Source: Pelorhabdus rhamnosifermentans
GTDB taxonomy: Bacteria; Bacillota; Negativicutes; UMGS1260
Assembly (NCBI RefSeq): GCF_018835585.1
Contig: NZ_JAHGVE010000002.1
Span: 161,665-225,664 of the forward strand
Direction of reading: 5' to 3'
Length of the DNA: 64,000 bases
The notes under the pieces were generated by a model, which was given only the letters and a program-made list of their open reading frames with translations, did not search any database and had not been told where the DNA came from. Every line of letters begins with the position of its first letter. Position 1 is the first letter of the stretch. The position numbers and the translations under genes were made by a program. Of the stretch, positions 37,366 through 48,064 are shown one piece after another.

Positions 37366-37406
37366 TGTTACCTGTTTTTATAAATCGCATTTCGAGGAGT
37401 GGTTGA

Positions 37407-38249
37407 ATGTTTAAAATCGTTGCAAAAAAAGTTTTATCACCCACAGTCAAGCAGTTTGCCATGGCTGCACCGCAAATTGCAAAAAAATGTCAGCCGGGGC
37501 AATTTGTGATTATCCGAATTGATGACGAAGGGGAACGTGTACCTCTCACAATTGCTGATTTCGACCGGGATAAAGGGACAATTACCTTGCTTTTTCAGGA
37601 AGTTGGGGCGTCAACCCAGCAGCTAGGGCAGCTTGAAGAAGGCGAAAGTATTCTCGATATTGCTGGTCCGTTAGGTAATCCGACGCACATAAAAAAAATG
37701 GGAACTGTTGTATGTATTGGCGGGGGTATTGGTACAGCTCCTGTATATCCCATTGCCCGTGCCATGAAAGCAGCGGGCAATCGTGTGATTTCTATTATTG
37801 GTGCACGTACGGCGGAACTATTAATTTTTGAAGATGAAATGAAAAATGCCAGTGATGAACTCTATATTACAACGGATGATGGTTCCAAAGGAATCAAAGG
37901 GTTTGTAACAGATGTACTGAAGCGCTTAATTGATGACGAAGAAAAATTGGCCGAAGTCATGGCAATTGGTCCTGTCGTGATGATGCGCGGCGTTGCTGAA
38001 GTGACACGTCCTTATAAAATTCCGACGGTTGTTAGCCTAAATCCAATTATGGTCGATGGCACAGGTATGTGTGGCGGTTGTCGGGTGGCTGTAGGAAATG
38101 AAAGCAAATTTGCTTGTGTTGATGGACCGGAATTTGATGCCCATCAAGTGGACTTTGACACCTTAATTGCTCGTCAAAAAATGTATATTCCACTTGAGAA
38201 AAAGAGTTGTGAAAATGGAAGGGGGGGCTGCAAATGTCACCAGTCATGA
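37407..38249 (+). CDS. nfnA: NADH-dependent ferredoxin:NADP oxidoreductase, small subunit
   Basis: A 280-residue FAD/NAD-binding protein of the dihydroorotate/sulfide dehydrogenase electron-transfer family. FAD-binding RVPLTIADFD, nucleotide-binding GGGIGTAPVYPIARAMK, and a C-terminal [2Fe-2S] site with four Cys in CGGCRV and downstream. NfnA and NfnB bifurcate electrons between ferredoxin, NADH and NADPH. It overlaps nfnB by 16 bases. An archaeal-type sulfide dehydrogenase role is an older annotation of the same family. Confidence 0.9.
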   Translation: MFKIVAKKVLSPTVKQFAMAAPQIAKKCQPGQFVIIRIDDEGERVPLTIADFDRDKGTITLLFQEVGASTQQLGQLEEGESILDIAGPLGNPTHIKKMGTVVCIGGGIGTAPVYPIARAMKAAGNRVISIIGARTAELLIFEDEMKNASDELYITTDDGSKGIKGFVTDVLKRLIDDEEKLAEVMAIGPVVMMRGVAEVTRPYKIPTVVSLNPIMVDGTGMCGGCRVAVGNESKFACVDGPEFDAHQVDFDTLIARQKMYIPLEKKSCENGRGGCKCHQS

Positions 38250-39631
38250 AAAAACATGCCATGCCTGAACAAGATCCCAAGGTTCGAGCTAAAAATTTTA
38301 ATGAAGTAACATTAGGATATGGTGAAGACACTGCCCTTGCTGAAGCACAGCGTTGTTTGCATTGCAAAACAGCCCCTTGTCGCCAAGGCTGTCCTGTTGA
38401 GGTAAATATTCCCGAATTTATTCAGCACATTAAAGATGGACAAATGGATGAGGCCATAAAAAGCTTAAAAAGCTATAATAGTCTCCCTGCCGTGTGCGGG
38501 CGTGTTTGTCCGCAGGAAGAACAGTGTGAAAAGCATTGTGTGCTGGCAAAGAAAGGCGAGTCTGTTGGGATCGGCCGCTTAGAACGGTATGCAGCTGATT
38601 ATGCAAGAGAACATGGCGAGACAGTAACGGCACCACAAAGGAAAGCAAATGCACAAAAGGTGGCCGTCATTGGCGCTGGCCCGGCAGGTCTTACGGCAGC
38701 AGGCGATTTGGCTAAACTAGGCTATGCTGTGACGATATTTGAAGCTTTGCATGCGCCAGGTGGAGTTCTCATGTATGGCATCCCAGAATTTCGGTTGCCC
38801 AAAGCCATTGTGCAGCAGGAAATTAGCAATCTAAAAAAATTGGGTGTAGTTATTGAAGTGAATGCCATTATTGGCCGGACCTATACGATTGATGAGTTAC
38901 TTGATGAGGAAGGTTTTGAGGCTGTCTTTATTGGGACAGGCGCTGGTTTACCGCACTTTTTACAAATTCCGGGTGAAAATCTAAATGGTGTATATTCGGC
39001 CAATGAGTTTTTAACGCGTTGTAATTTAATGAAGGCCTATCAATTTCCGAAAGCAGCGACACCCATTAAAGTGGGCCATAAGGTTGCTGTTGTTGGCGGT
39101 GGCAATGTGGCGATGGATGCTGCTCGAACGGCACTTCGTCTGGGAGCGGAAGAATCTTATATTGTCTATCGGCGATCCGAAACAGAAATGCCGGCTCGTT
39201 TAGAAGAAGTACATCATGCTAAAGAGGAAGGCGTGCAGTTTAGACTGCTAACGAATCCGCTTGAGGTTGTTGGAAAGGACAGCTGGGTTACGGGGCTTAG
39301 GTGCATGAAGATGGAGCTTGGCGAGCCTGATGCGAGTGGTAGGCGTCGTCCTGTAGAAATAGCCGGATCGGAGTTTACTCTTGATGTAGATGTAGTGATT
39401 ATGGCGATTGGTCAAGGGCCGAATCCGTTGATACAATCGACAACAAAGGGATTAGATACGAATAAACGCGGTAATATTATCGCTGATGAAGAGACAGGCC
39501 AGACTTCACGACTGGGTATTTTTGCTGGTGGTGATATTGTGACAGGCGCAGCAACTGTTATATTGGCCATGGGAGCAGGAAAGAAAGCTGCTGTGGCCAT
39601 AGACAAGTATCTACAGGAAAAACGTCAGTAA
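38234..39631 (+). CDS. nfnB: NADH-dependent ferredoxin:NADP oxidoreductase, large subunit (GltD-like)
   Basis: A 465-residue flavoprotein related to the glutamate synthase small subunit. N-terminal iron-sulfur domain (CLHCKTAPCRQGCPV and CGRVCPQEEQCEKHC) for two [4Fe-4S] clusters, then FAD GAGPAGLTAAGDLA and NAD(P) VGGGNVAMDAARTA sites. Together with NfnA upstream it performs flavin-based electron bifurcation. No glutamate synthase large subunit is adjacent, which favours Nfn over GltD. Confidence 0.92.
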   Translation: MSPVMKKHAMPEQDPKVRAKNFNEVTLGYGEDTALAEAQRCLHCKTAPCRQGCPVEVNIPEFIQHIKDGQMDEAIKSLKSYNSLPAVCGRVCPQEEQCEKHCVLAKKGESVGIGRLERYAADYAREHGETVTAPQRKANAQKVAVIGAGPAGLTAAGDLAKLGYAVTIFEALHAPGGVLMYGIPEFRLPKAIVQQEISNLKKLGVVIEVNAIIGRTYTIDELLDEEGFEAVFIGTGAGLPHFLQIPGENLNGVYSANEFLTRCNLMKAYQFPKAATPIKVGHKVAVVGGGNVAMDAARTALRLGAEESYIVYRRSETEMPARLEEVHHAKEEGVQFRLLTNPLEVVGKDSWVTGLRCMKMELGEPDASGRRRPVEIAGSEFTLDVDVVIMAIGQGPNPLIQSTTKGLDTNKRGNIIADEETGQTSRLGIFAGGDIVTGAATVILAMGAGKKAAVAIDKYLQEKRQ

Positions 39632-39709
39632 GACAGAGTGCCTGAGCTTGACAAGGCATGACAAAGTGAGTAATATGTTAATGAAACTAATAACTAGATA
39701 AAGTAACTG

Positions 39710-39950
39710 CAGTGATTGGAAGAGTAAGTTCATTTAAGTGCACAGAAAAGAGATTCTTAAGGCTGAAAGATCTCTCAACTTTGATGGTACTGAAAGTCAT
39801 CCAGGAGTTGTCGTGTTGAAAAAAGTAGGTGCGACCGGTTTTGTTCCGTTATAACAAGCGAAGTGTTCAGCGAAGACCGCTGAAAATTAAGGTGGTACCA
39901 CGAAAGAAGACCCTTTCGTCCTTTTTAGGATGAAAGGGTTTGTTGTTTTT
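39710..39950 (+). promoter_or_regulatory. T-box riboswitch leader of valS
   Basis: The T-box AAGGTGGTACCACG at 39889-39902 and the terminator 39911-39921 against 39928-39938 followed by T residues are clear. Upstream, a hairpin AGAGAT...ATCTCT (from about 39752) is the distal part of stem I. The likely specifier is GTC (Val) at 39796-39798; GTA nearby is an alternative. Uncharged tRNA-Val would permit read-through into valS. The region 39632-39709 shows nothing further. Confidence 0.92.
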
Positions 39951-40004
39951 ATTATAAGAAAGTAATCAGCAGTTTTTCTTATTTTATTGGAGGAGGAACA
40001 TAAA

Positions 40005-42656
40005 TTGAGTGAGAAAGAAGCACTATCGACGGTATATGATCCCGCAGCATTTGAAAAAAAATGGTATAAATATTGGCAAGACAATCACTTTTTTCATGCT
40101 GAAGTAGAACCTGATAAACAGCCCTTTAGTATGGTTATTCCACCGCCCAATGTAACAGGGAAACTTCATATGGGCCATGCTTTAGACAATACCTTGCAGG
40201 ATATCCTTATTCGGTTTCGGCGTATGCAAGGTTACAATACTTTGTGGATGCCTGGCACGGATCACGCGGGTATTGCCACGCAAATCAAGGTGGAAGAAGT
40301 ACTTACCAAGGAAGAAGGTAAAAGTCGCTACGATTTAGGGCGTGACGCTTTTATTGATCGCGTATGGGAATGGAAAGAAAAGTTTGGCAGTAACATTATT
40401 AATCAATTGCATAGTATGGGGGCTTCTTGCGATTGGGAACGCGAACGATTTACGATGGATGAAGGTTGTTCAAAGGCTGTCCGAGAGGTCTTTGTCACTC
40501 TTTATGAGAAAGGCCTTATTTATCAGGGACATCGTATTACCAATTGGTGTCCGCGCTGTAATACAGCATTAAGTGATATTGAAGTCGAGCATGAAGATCA
40601 GGCCGGTCATTTATTTTATGTTCGTTATGACTGTGAAGATGGAACACCTGGCTTGACAATTGCTACGACGCGTCCTGAGACGCTGCTTGGCGATAGTGCT
40701 GTCGCTGTTCATCCAGACGACAAACGCTATCAGCATTTAATTGGTAAAAATTTAGTATTGCCGATAGTTCACCGACACATTCCAGTGATTGCTGATGAAT
40801 ATGTTGATCCTTCCTTTGGGACAGGCGCTGTAAAAATTACGCCGGCTCATGACCCCAATGACTTTGACATGGGGCTTCGTCATCGTTTGCCCGAGTATAT
40901 TGTCATTAATTCCGATGGCACGATGGCTAAAGAAACGGGGAAATATGCCGGAATGGATCGGTTTGTGTGCCGCAAAGCGCTTGTGCATGATTTAGAAGAA
41001 CAAGGCCAGCTCGTAAAAATTGAGGATCACAGTCATGCTGTTGGACATTGCCAACGCTGTCATACCGTTGTTGAACCACTCGTTTCAAAGCAATGGTTTG
41101 TTAAAATGGAACCACTAGCCAAACCTGCCATTGAAGCGGTGACAAGTGGTAAAATTCAGTTCGTGCCCCAGCGATTTACGAAAATTTACAGCAATTGGCT
41201 GGAGAATATTCGCGACTGGTGTATTTCCCGGCAGATTTGGTGGGGGCATCGTATTCCGGCTTGGTATTGCGAGTCATGTGGCAAAACGATCGTTTCCAGA
41301 CAAGATGTGACGGCTTGTCCTCATTGCGGGGGCAAAGTTATGCAAGACCCAGATGTGCTTGATACCTGGTTTAGTTCGGCTTTATGGCCTTTTTCAACCA
41401 TGGGCTGGCCTGCTGATACAGCTGAAGTGAAGCAGTTTTATCCCACAAGTGTTCTTGTGACAGGCTATGATATTATCTTTTTCTGGGTTGCCCGTATGAT
41501 TATGATGGGGTTGGAATTTAAACAGGAAATTCCTTTTAAACATGTTTTTATTCATGGACTTGTGCGTGACAGTCAAGGCCGAAAGATGAGTAAATCATTA
41601 GGGAACGGCATTGATCCCTTAGAGGTTATTGAAAAGTATGGTGCCGATACGCTGCGTTTTATGCTGATTACAGGGAATACACCTGGCAATGATATGCGCT
41701 TTTATTGGGAAAGAGTTGAAGCGAGCCGTAACTTTGCTAATAAAATTTGGAATGCATCGCGTTTTATGCTCATGAATTTAGAAGGCTTTGATAAAGACTT
41801 CCGACCTGAAAACGTTCATTTGGCTGATCGCTGGATTTTGAGTCGCTACAATCAGACTATTCAGGAGGTAACAAAAAATTTAGAGCAGTTTGAACTTGGT
41901 GAAGCAGCTCGGTTATTATATGAATTTATTTGGAATGAATTTTGTGACTGGTATATTGAGTTATCTAAGAATCGTTTGTATGGCAAGGAAGATGAAACAA
42001 GCCGCAAGACGGCACAGTATGTATTAAGCCATGTCCTGAGGGGAACAATGGAATTGCTTCATCCTTTTATGCCGTTTATTACGGAAGCCATTTGGCAGAA
42101 CTTGCCTCATGAAGGCAAGAGTATTATGATTGCCAAGTGGCCTGTGGCTCAAGAACAATTAATTGACGAAGAAGCTGAAAATCATATGGCAGCTGTCATG
42201 GATACTGTAAAGGCCATTCGTAATATGCGTGCTGAAGTAAATGTAGCGCCAGGCAAGAAGTGCCAGGTGATTTTGAAACTAGCTGATCAAGCTTTGACGC
42301 CCGTTTTTGAGCGTAATCAAGGGTATCTTTTTACACTGGCTGGTGCTGATTCTCTTGTACTTCTTAGTAATGATATGGCCAAACCGGAAAACGCCATGAC
42401 AGCTGTGGTAAGTGGGATTGAAATCTTTCTTCCACTGAAAGGCTTGATTGATATTGACAAAGAAATGGCTCGCTTGACGAAAGAATTGACATCCCTTGAT
42501 AAAGAAGTGGCCCGCATTGAAGGAAAATTGAACAATGCCGGTTTTGTAGCCAAGGCGCCAAGTGAAGTGATTGAGAAAGAAAAAACAAAATTAAGTGGTT
42601 ATGAGCAGCAACGAGCGGCTGTTCGTGAGCGGTTAGCCTATTTGGATACTTTGTAA
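40005..42656 (+). CDS. valS: Valyl-tRNA synthetase
   Basis: An 883-residue class I synthetase. HIGH-type motif [15 protein letters not shown] near residue 45, an editing domain ([10 protein letters not shown]), two zinc-finger-like Cys pairs (CESCGK and CPHCGG), KMSKS in [10 protein letters not shown], and a C-terminal coiled coil. The TTG at 40005 follows GGAGGAGG at proper distance; the frame upstream from 39987 is only the ribosome site read through. Under T-box control. Confidence 0.97.
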   Translation: MSEKEALSTVYDPAAFEKKWYKYWQDNHFFHAEVEPDKQPFSMVIPPPNVTGKLHMGHALDNTLQDILIRFRRMQGYNTLWMPGTDHAGIATQIKVEEVLTKEEGKSRYDLGRDAFIDRVWEWKEKFGSNIINQLHSMGASCDWERERFTMDEGCSKAVREVFVTLYEKGLIYQGHRITNWCPRCNTALSDIEVEHEDQAGHLFYVRYDCEDGTPGLTIATTRPETLLGDSAVAVHPDDKRYQHLIGKNLVLPIVHRHIPVIADEYVDPSFGTGAVKITPAHDPNDFDMGLRHRLPEYIVINSDGTMAKETGKYAGMDRFVCRKALVHDLEEQGQLVKIEDHSHAVGHCQRCHTVVEPLVSKQWFVKMEPLAKPAIEAVTSGKIQFVPQRFTKIYSNWLENIRDWCISRQIWWGHRIPAWYCESCGKTIVSRQDVTACPHCGGKVMQDPDVLDTWFSSALWPFSTMGWPADTAEVKQFYPTSVLVTGYDIIFFWVARMIMMGLEFKQEIPFKHVFIHGLVRDSQGRKMSKSLGNGIDPLEVIEKYGADTLRFMLITGNTPGNDMRFYWERVEASRNFANKIWNASRFMLMNLEGFDKDFRPENVHLADRWILSRYNQTIQEVTKNLEQFELGEAARLLYEFIWNEFCDWYIELSKNRLYGKEDETSRKTAQYVLSHVLRGTMELLHPFMPFITEAIWQNLPHEGKSIMIAKWPVAQEQLIDEEAENHMAAVMDTVKAIRNMRAEVNVAPGKKCQVILKLADQALTPVFERNQGYLFTLAGADSLVLLSNDMAKPENAMTAVVSGIEIFLPLKGLIDIDKEMARLTKELTSLDKEVARIEGKLNNAGFVAKAPSEVIEKEKTKLSGYEQQRAAVRERLAYLDTL

Positions 42657-42708
42657 TCTTGTCAGCAGGGCTTGTCCCTGCTGAATTCTTAATTAGGAAG
42701 TGATTCAT

Positions 42709-44004
42709 ATGAGCTATGAAGAAGCATTGAAGTATTTGCAATCTTTAATGACATTTGGCAGTCAACTGGGCTTAGTGCGGATCAAAGAGCTTCTGAAATT
42801 GATGGGAAATCCCCAGAATTCTTACAAGACCATTCATGTTACAGGAACGAATGGCAAGGGATCTACTTCAGCCATGATTGCGTCCATGCTCACCGCTTCA
42901 GGCATTTCAACGGCTCTTTATACATCACCTCATCTTACACGTTATACAGAGCGGATGAATATTAATGGTGAAGAAGCAGCACCTGAAGATTTTGCCCGTG
43001 CTATTGACTACACAGCCAAATTTGTACAACAAATGATTGAACAAGAGTTTGAGCATCCTACGGAATTTGAAGTAGTTACGGCGGCGGCTTTTTACTTTTT
43101 CGCTGAAAAGAATGTGGAAGTAGCTGTTATTGAAGTAGGGTTGGGAGGACTCCTTGATTCGACGAATGTGATTATTCCCGAAGTTTCCGTCATTACGAAT
43201 GTGACGCTTGAACATATGGATCGTTGCGGCAATACGATTGAAGAAATTGCTTGCCACAAGGCCGGAATTATTAAACAGGGGAGGCCGGTGATTACGGCGG
43301 CTCAAGGGCCGGCTCTCGCGGTAATTCGTCAAAAAGCAGCAGAGGCAGGTAGTGTGCTGAATGTTTATGACAAGGATTTTTTTAGTCATACTAGTGGTTA
43401 TGATCTAACAGGTCAACAATTAGAGTTGACGGATTTGAAGCATGAACTTAGCGTACGGCTACCACTCATGGGAGAACATCAAGCAGTCAATGCAGCACTC
43501 GCGTGGCAGGCTGTGTCATGTTTGGGAAAGCGGGACGAGCGTATAACAAAGCAGAACATGAGACAAGGCTTGGAAAGTACAAAGTGGCCAGGTAGGTTTG
43601 AAGTGCGTAGGGGACAGCCGACTGTCATTTTTGATGGAGCTCATAATCCGGCAGGTATCAAGGTGCTTCGGCAGACGCTGAACGACTATTTACCAGGGCG
43701 GGCGATTGTTTTTGTACTGGGCATCTTGCGTGACAAGGCCATTTCTGAAATGTTGACAACCTTGCTTACTTCTGGTGATAAGGTGATTGTTACGTTGCCC
43801 CTGTCTGAGCGGGCTTGTCCAGCAGCCCAGTTGGTTACTGCCATTGAACAGCAAAAGCTTATTTCTGCGCCTGCTTACGTTGCTGAAGATTTCTCCGAGG
43901 CTTTTCGTTTAGCCTGTCAATTGGCAGGCGCGGAAGGCATTGTCTGCGTGACAGGTTCCCTTTATCTCATTGGCGTAGTACGTCAGTGCGTTGCTAGACA
44001 ATAG
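42709..44004 (+). CDS. folC: Folylpolyglutamate synthase/dihydrofolate synthase
   Basis: A 431-residue Mur-ligase-fold enzyme adding glutamate to folates. ATP site VTGTNGKGSTSAMIAS, TSPHLTRYTERM, and DGAHNPAGIKVL are typical. ATG at 42709 has AGGAAG upstream and is preferred to the GTG at 42700. It follows valS after a small hairpin (42663-42670 against 42676-42683), the usual valS-folC order of Firmicutes. Confidence 0.95.
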   Translation: MSYEEALKYLQSLMTFGSQLGLVRIKELLKLMGNPQNSYKTIHVTGTNGKGSTSAMIASMLTASGISTALYTSPHLTRYTERMNINGEEAAPEDFARAIDYTAKFVQQMIEQEFEHPTEFEVVTAAAFYFFAEKNVEVAVIEVGLGGLLDSTNVIIPEVSVITNVTLEHMDRCGNTIEEIACHKAGIIKQGRPVITAAQGPALAVIRQKAAEAGSVLNVYDKDFFSHTSGYDLTGQQLELTDLKHELSVRLPLMGEHQAVNAALAWQAVSCLGKRDERITKQNMRQGLESTKWPGRFEVRRGQPTVIFDGAHNPAGIKVLRQTLNDYLPGRAIVFVLGILRDKAISEMLTTLLTSGDKVIVTLPLSERACPAAQLVTAIEQQKLISAPAYVAEDFSEAFRLACQLAGAEGIVCVTGSLYLIGVVRQCVARQ

Positions 44005-44081
44005 AGAATGACTTCGTTATAATAGGTAGGGACTATCTTCCTTGTTACTTGATTAAATTTGAAATGATAAAAGGTGAAATC

Positions 44082-45335
44082 GTGCAAAAAGCCAGCAAAA
44101 TTCAGACTGTTTTCCGTTCTATAGATCATTATATTGAATACTCGATGATTGCAGTAGCCTTTTTTTTGCCGCTGTCGTTGAATGGGACAACATTCTTTCT
44201 GCTGCTAGGTACAGCATTATGGCTGGCGAAAATGTTGTATTATCGGAAGGTACTTCTAAGATCATCCCCTTTCGATAAGCTGATTGGTATATTTGTGCTG
44301 CTTTCTTTTGCTTCTGTATGGGTGTCGCCTGATAAAGGTTTTAGCTTTTATAACTATTCTCATTTAATGGGGCGTTATGTACTTATTTATTATCTTGTCG
44401 TCCATAACGTTCATTCTTTAGGACAAATCAAGCGCATGGTTATGGCTTTATTAGGTGCCACTTTTCTTGTGAATTTTTACGGGTATTATCAATATATTTT
44501 TGGAATTGATATTTCTGCTATGGAATGGGTCGATGATGCTCAATTTCCGGATTTAAAAATTCGCGTTTTTTCTACATTAAAAAACCCCAATTTGTTGGCA
44601 TCTTTTTTGGTGAGCATGATCGCCATTGCAGGAGGACTCGGATTTTATGCTCCAGATAAAAAGGTGAAAACCACTTTATTGTTCCTGGTAGTTTCGTGTT
44701 CAGCCTGTCTGATTATTACCTATTCACGCGGGGCTTGGATTAGTTTGTTTGCTGTTTTTGCCGCGTTTGGTTTTTGGCATAATCGAAAAATGTTTTGGCT
44801 ACTGCTGATTGTGCCACTCCTTATACTTTTGGCGCATAACGGTGTGCTGGAGCGTGTGATATCTATTGCAAATCCGACAGATACGTCTTCAACACTTCGC
44901 ATAGCTTTATGGGAAAGCACATGGTCCATGATTTCGGATCATCCCTTATTTGGTATTGGCTGGGGGGCTTATTATCTCGTATATCCCAATTATGATTTCT
45001 TTATTTTAAACGGTACGAAGATATTCCATGCTCATAATATGTATTTAAATATTGCGGCCGAAATTGGCATTCCTGCTTTTTGTGTCTTTATGCTCTTTTT
45101 ATGGGGACACGCGAATTTGGCCTTGAAATTGTGTAAAAAAAGCGGCAATCCTTATATTGTGGGGTTAATGCTGGGGGCAGTTGCGGCTATTTTTGGTCTT
45201 GTTGTGAGTGGTTTAACGGATTATACCTTGTTTAATATTCAAATGTCCATGCTGTTTTGGTTCCTCAATGCCTTGATTGTTCAAGCGTGGCGTTTAAGTC
45301 CGCGGCATTCAGGGCGAGTAAAAGAATTAAACTAA
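44082..45335 (+). CDS. O-antigen ligase family membrane protein
   Basis: About 417 residues with around ten to twelve hydrophobic helices. The WzyC/Wzy-type signature is visible in the large loop: LKNPNLLASFL, STLRIALWESTWSMI, HPLFGIGWGAYY and FHAHNMYLNIAAEIGIPA. Such proteins ligate O-antigen to lipid A core or polymerise other glycans; a diderm Firmicute with LPS makes ligase possible. The start is uncertain: I choose GTG 44082 (AAGGTG upstream), but ATG 44064 or TTG 44049 also fit. Confidence 0.8.
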   Translation: MQKASKIQTVFRSIDHYIEYSMIAVAFFLPLSLNGTTFFLLLGTALWLAKMLYYRKVLLRSSPFDKLIGIFVLLSFASVWVSPDKGFSFYNYSHLMGRYVLIYYLVVHNVHSLGQIKRMVMALLGATFLVNFYGYYQYIFGIDISAMEWVDDAQFPDLKIRVFSTLKNPNLLASFLVSMIAIAGGLGFYAPDKKVKTTLLFLVVSCSACLIITYSRGAWISLFAVFAAFGFWHNRKMFWLLLIVPLLILLAHNGVLERVISIANPTDTSSTLRIALWESTWSMISDHPLFGIGWGAYYLVYPNYDFFILNGTKIFHAHNMYLNIAAEIGIPAFCVFMLFLWGHANLALKLCKKSGNPYIVGLMLGAVAAIFGLVVSGLTDYTLFNIQMSMLFWFLNALIVQAWRLSPRHSGRVKELN

Positions 45336-45471
45336 AATGAGAAAGAATATTTCCAATAAGATGGAAAGTTTGGTAAATTTATCTTTATTTACTTGACTAA
45401 ATACTTATACTATGTGAAAATAATAATTAAGTATTATGTCCTGCAACTGCATTCAATAAGGAGGAGCTTGT

Positions 45472-46116
45472 TTGAAAAATCAGGTCATTATATCGAAAGC
45501 AACGATTGATCGTTTGCCTCTTTATTTTCGTACTTTAAAATTTATTCAGCAGGAAGGAATTGAAATTATTTCTTCAGAAGAACTTGGTAAACGTATTGGG
45601 GTGACGCCTGAACAAATTCGTAAAGATCTGGCATCGTTCGGCCAGTTTGGGAAGAAAGGCGTTGGTTATTATGTACGTGAGCTGATTGGTAATATCAGTG
45701 AAATATTAGGATTACACCGCAGTTGGAACATGTCTATTGTCGGGCTTGGTCATCTCGGCTGGGCTTTAGCGAATTATCCGAACTTTAGTTCACTTGGTTT
45801 TAATATGAAGGCGATTTTTGATGTGGATTTAAGCAAAATTGGTCTCAATATTAAGGGAATTGAAGTAAGTCATATCCGGAAAATGCCCGAAATTATTGCG
45901 GAACACAATATTCATATTGCTATCATTACTGTTCCGGCTGAACAGGCTCAAGATGTGGCGGATCAGTTAGTTGCAGCCAATATTAAAGGAATTTGGAATT
46001 TTGCACCTGTAAAAATTAAGGTTCCTCGTCATATATTGCTTGCTTCAGAAGATTTATCTGTAGGGCTTAGCAGTTTATCTTATCATTTAACAAGAGCATT
46101 TCCTGACTCCAAATAA
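45472..46116 (+). CDS. rex: Redox-sensing transcriptional repressor Rex
   Basis: A 214-residue repressor that senses the NADH/NAD+ ratio. N-terminal winged helix (ATIDRLPLYFRTL, GVTPEQIRKDLASFG, GKKGVGYYV) and Rossmann domain with VGLGHLG. TTG start at 45472 after AAGGAGG. It lies next to the propionate operon, whose redox-linked fermentation genes are plausible targets, though no perfect Rex site is recognised before that operon. Confidence 0.96.
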   Translation: MKNQVIISKATIDRLPLYFRTLKFIQQEGIEIISSEELGKRIGVTPEQIRKDLASFGQFGKKGVGYYVRELIGNISEILGLHRSWNMSIVGLGHLGWALANYPNFSSLGFNMKAIFDVDLSKIGLNIKGIEVSHIRKMPEIIAEHNIHIAIITVPAEQAQDVADQLVAANIKGIWNFAPVKIKVPRHILLASEDLSVGLSSLSYHLTRAFPDSK

Positions 46117-46232
46117 ACGAATAATTTACTATTCAATAAAAAATTCTAAAAAATTTTTTTTAAAAAATGTGCAGGAGATTGTATTAGGGCAGCGAAGTAT
46201 ACTTATATAACAAAATAGAGTAACATGTATGT

Positions 46233-46411
46233 TGTAGTTTGTTATAAAAATAACTACATAATTACGGACGGTATGATTGCGGTCATGCTGAAAGTAATAC
46301 TTACAAACTGAAGTAACTTATGTTGTATTGCCCTACCGGCGTTACAAAAGAGTAAGTTGCGCCAAGGTTTGTTTTGATAATTATTGTCAAAACATTTCTT
46401 GGCGTTTTTTT
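46233..46411 (+). promoter_or_regulatory. Structured leader with terminator before the propionate operon
   Basis: Stem 46233-46239 against 46252-46258; nested pairings ACTTAC (46299) with GTAAGT (46352), GTAAC (46313) with GTTAC (46341) and GCC (46330) with GGC (46338); then a strong terminator, CGCCAAG (46360) with CTTGGCG (46398) plus inner TTTTGA/TCAAAA and seven T. Terminator and multi-stem region resemble a riboswitch of unrecognised class, or the end of a small RNA. Within the gene-free 46117-46533. Confidence 0.5.
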
Positions 46412-46464
46412 GTTTGTCTGTATACTTATAAAGCAAACAGAATATTAGGCTAAATCGCGGGTTT

Positions 46465-46497
46465 TATTTTGAATTGTTTTTGTAACAATTCAAAATA
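46465..46497 (+). promoter_or_regulatory. Perfect 14-bp inverted repeat upstream of the CoA-transferase gene
   Basis: 14-base arms with a 5-base spacer, 36 bases before the start codon. The core TTGTT-N5-AACAA resembles a repressor operator; its spacing does not fit the 18-bp Rex consensus. It may be an operator or a second hairpin. Confidence 0.5.
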
Positions 46498-46533
46498 CTA
46501 TAAGTAAGACAATTTAAATAAGGGGGAACAAGA

Positions 46534-48039
46534 ATGATTGATATTAAGGGTCGCATTCATAATCCGAAGCTTTATTCTAAGATTGTAAGTGCTGAAGAAG
46601 CCGCTGCTCTCATTAAGCCTGGCATGAATATTGGTACAAGTGGATTTACTCCGGCTGGTTATCCAAAAGCTGTGCCGCTGGCGCTTGCTGAGCGGATCAA
46701 GAAGGAACATTTTCAGATTAATTTGTGGACAGGCGCTTCTGTTGGTCCAGAACTTGATGGCGCATTAGCTAATGTTGATGGCATAGCTAGACGCATGCCA
46801 TATCAAACTAGTGGTGACTTAAGAAAAAGCATTAATGCTGGTAAAATAAATTACATCGATCAGCATTTGAGTCATATGGCTCAAATGGTTCGGTATGGTT
46901 TCTTTAAAGGGAAAGTCGATATAGCGATTGTTGAAGCTTTAGGCATTACGGAAGAAGGAAACATTATTCCGACAACTTCCATGGGTAATTCAGCATCTTT
47001 TGTAAAAGACGCTGACATGGTTATTGTTGAAGTGAATACAGCTCAGTCACTCGAATTAGAAGGTATGCATGATTGCTATATTCCGCTTGATCCACCTTAT
47101 CGTAAAGCTATTCCAATTGAAAAACCGAACGATCGGATTGGTACGGCTTATATTCCTTGCGGACTGGATAAGATTACTTGTATCGTTCCTTGTGATAAAC
47201 CAGATACAGCACGCCCGTTAGGTGCGATTGATGATGATGCGAGAGCTATGAGTGCTCATTTGATTGAGTTTTTGAATGAGGAAATTAAACAGGGACGTAT
47301 GCCGAAAAACTTACTGCCGCTCCAATCTGGTGTCGGTTCTGTAGCAAATGCCGTTATTTCCGGTTTGGTGAATTCGCCTTTTGAACACCTTTCAGTGTAT
47401 ACAGAAGTTATTCAAGACGGTATGCTTGATTTATTTGATGCCAATAAACTTGATTTTGCTTCAGGTACTTCTTTAACACTTTCGCCTGATGGACAAAAAC
47501 GTTTCTTCGATAATATTGGTAAATATCGCGACAAAATTATATTGAGACCTACTGAAATTTCCAATAATCCGGAAATTGCTCGCCGCTTAGGTGTTATTGC
47601 TATGAATACGGCAATTGAATTTGATATTTATGGGCATGTTAATTCCACACATATTATGGGCTCAAAACTGATGAATGGTATTGGCGGATCAGGCGATTAT
47701 GCTCGTAATGGTTATCTGACAATTTTCTTCAGCAGTTCTGTGGCTAAAAATGGTGCGATTTCTTCTATTGTACCTATGTGTTCACATATTGATCACACGG
47801 AACATGATGTTGACCTGTTTGTTACTGAACGTGGTGTAGCAGATGTTCGTGGTTTGTCACCAAAAGAAAGGGCACGCGTTATTATTAATAATTGTGCTCA
47901 TCCTGATTACAAACCGATGCTTCTCGATTACCTAGAAAGAGCTGAAAAAGCGACAAAATTTGCTCAGTCGCCTCATATTTTGAGTGAAGCCCTTTCTTGG
48001 CATAGCCGGTTCCTTGAAACTGGCACTATGAAGAAATAA
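46534..48039 (+). CDS. Succinyl-CoA:acetate/propionate CoA-transferase
   Basis: A 501-residue acetyl-CoA hydrolase/transferase family protein (Cat1/ScpC branch). N-terminal [19 protein letters not shown], the probable catalytic Glu in [11 protein letters not shown] and [14 protein letters not shown] are the family marks. Moving CoA from propionyl-CoA to succinate closes the propionate cycle, and the following genes convert succinyl-CoA to propionyl-CoA. AAGGGGGAAC lies upstream of the ATG. Confidence 0.9.
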   Translation: MIDIKGRIHNPKLYSKIVSAEEAAALIKPGMNIGTSGFTPAGYPKAVPLALAERIKKEHFQINLWTGASVGPELDGALANVDGIARRMPYQTSGDLRKSINAGKINYIDQHLSHMAQMVRYGFFKGKVDIAIVEALGITEEGNIIPTTSMGNSASFVKDADMVIVEVNTAQSLELEGMHDCYIPLDPPYRKAIPIEKPNDRIGTAYIPCGLDKITCIVPCDKPDTARPLGAIDDDARAMSAHLIEFLNEEIKQGRMPKNLLPLQSGVGSVANAVISGLVNSPFEHLSVYTEVIQDGMLDLFDANKLDFASGTSLTLSPDGQKRFFDNIGKYRDKIILRPTEISNNPEIARRLGVIAMNTAIEFDIYGHVNSTHIMGSKLMNGIGGSGDYARNGYLTIFFSSSVAKNGAISSIVPMCSHIDHTEHDVDLFVTERGVADVRGLSPKERARVIINNCAHPDYKPMLLDYLERAEKATKFAQSPHILSEALSWHSRFLETGTMKK

Positions 48040-48064
48040 AGTAAAGAAAAGGAGGATTTGGAAC

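Noticed and set aside
46465-46497. Rex operator
   Set aside because: The inverted repeat has a 5-base spacer around TTGTT/AACAA and does not fit the usual 18-bp TTGTGAA-N4-TTCACAA pattern; left as an unidentified operator.
46117-46533. Cobalamin riboswitch before the mutase operon
   Set aside because: Structure is present, but the conserved B12-riboswitch sequence blocks are not recognisable.
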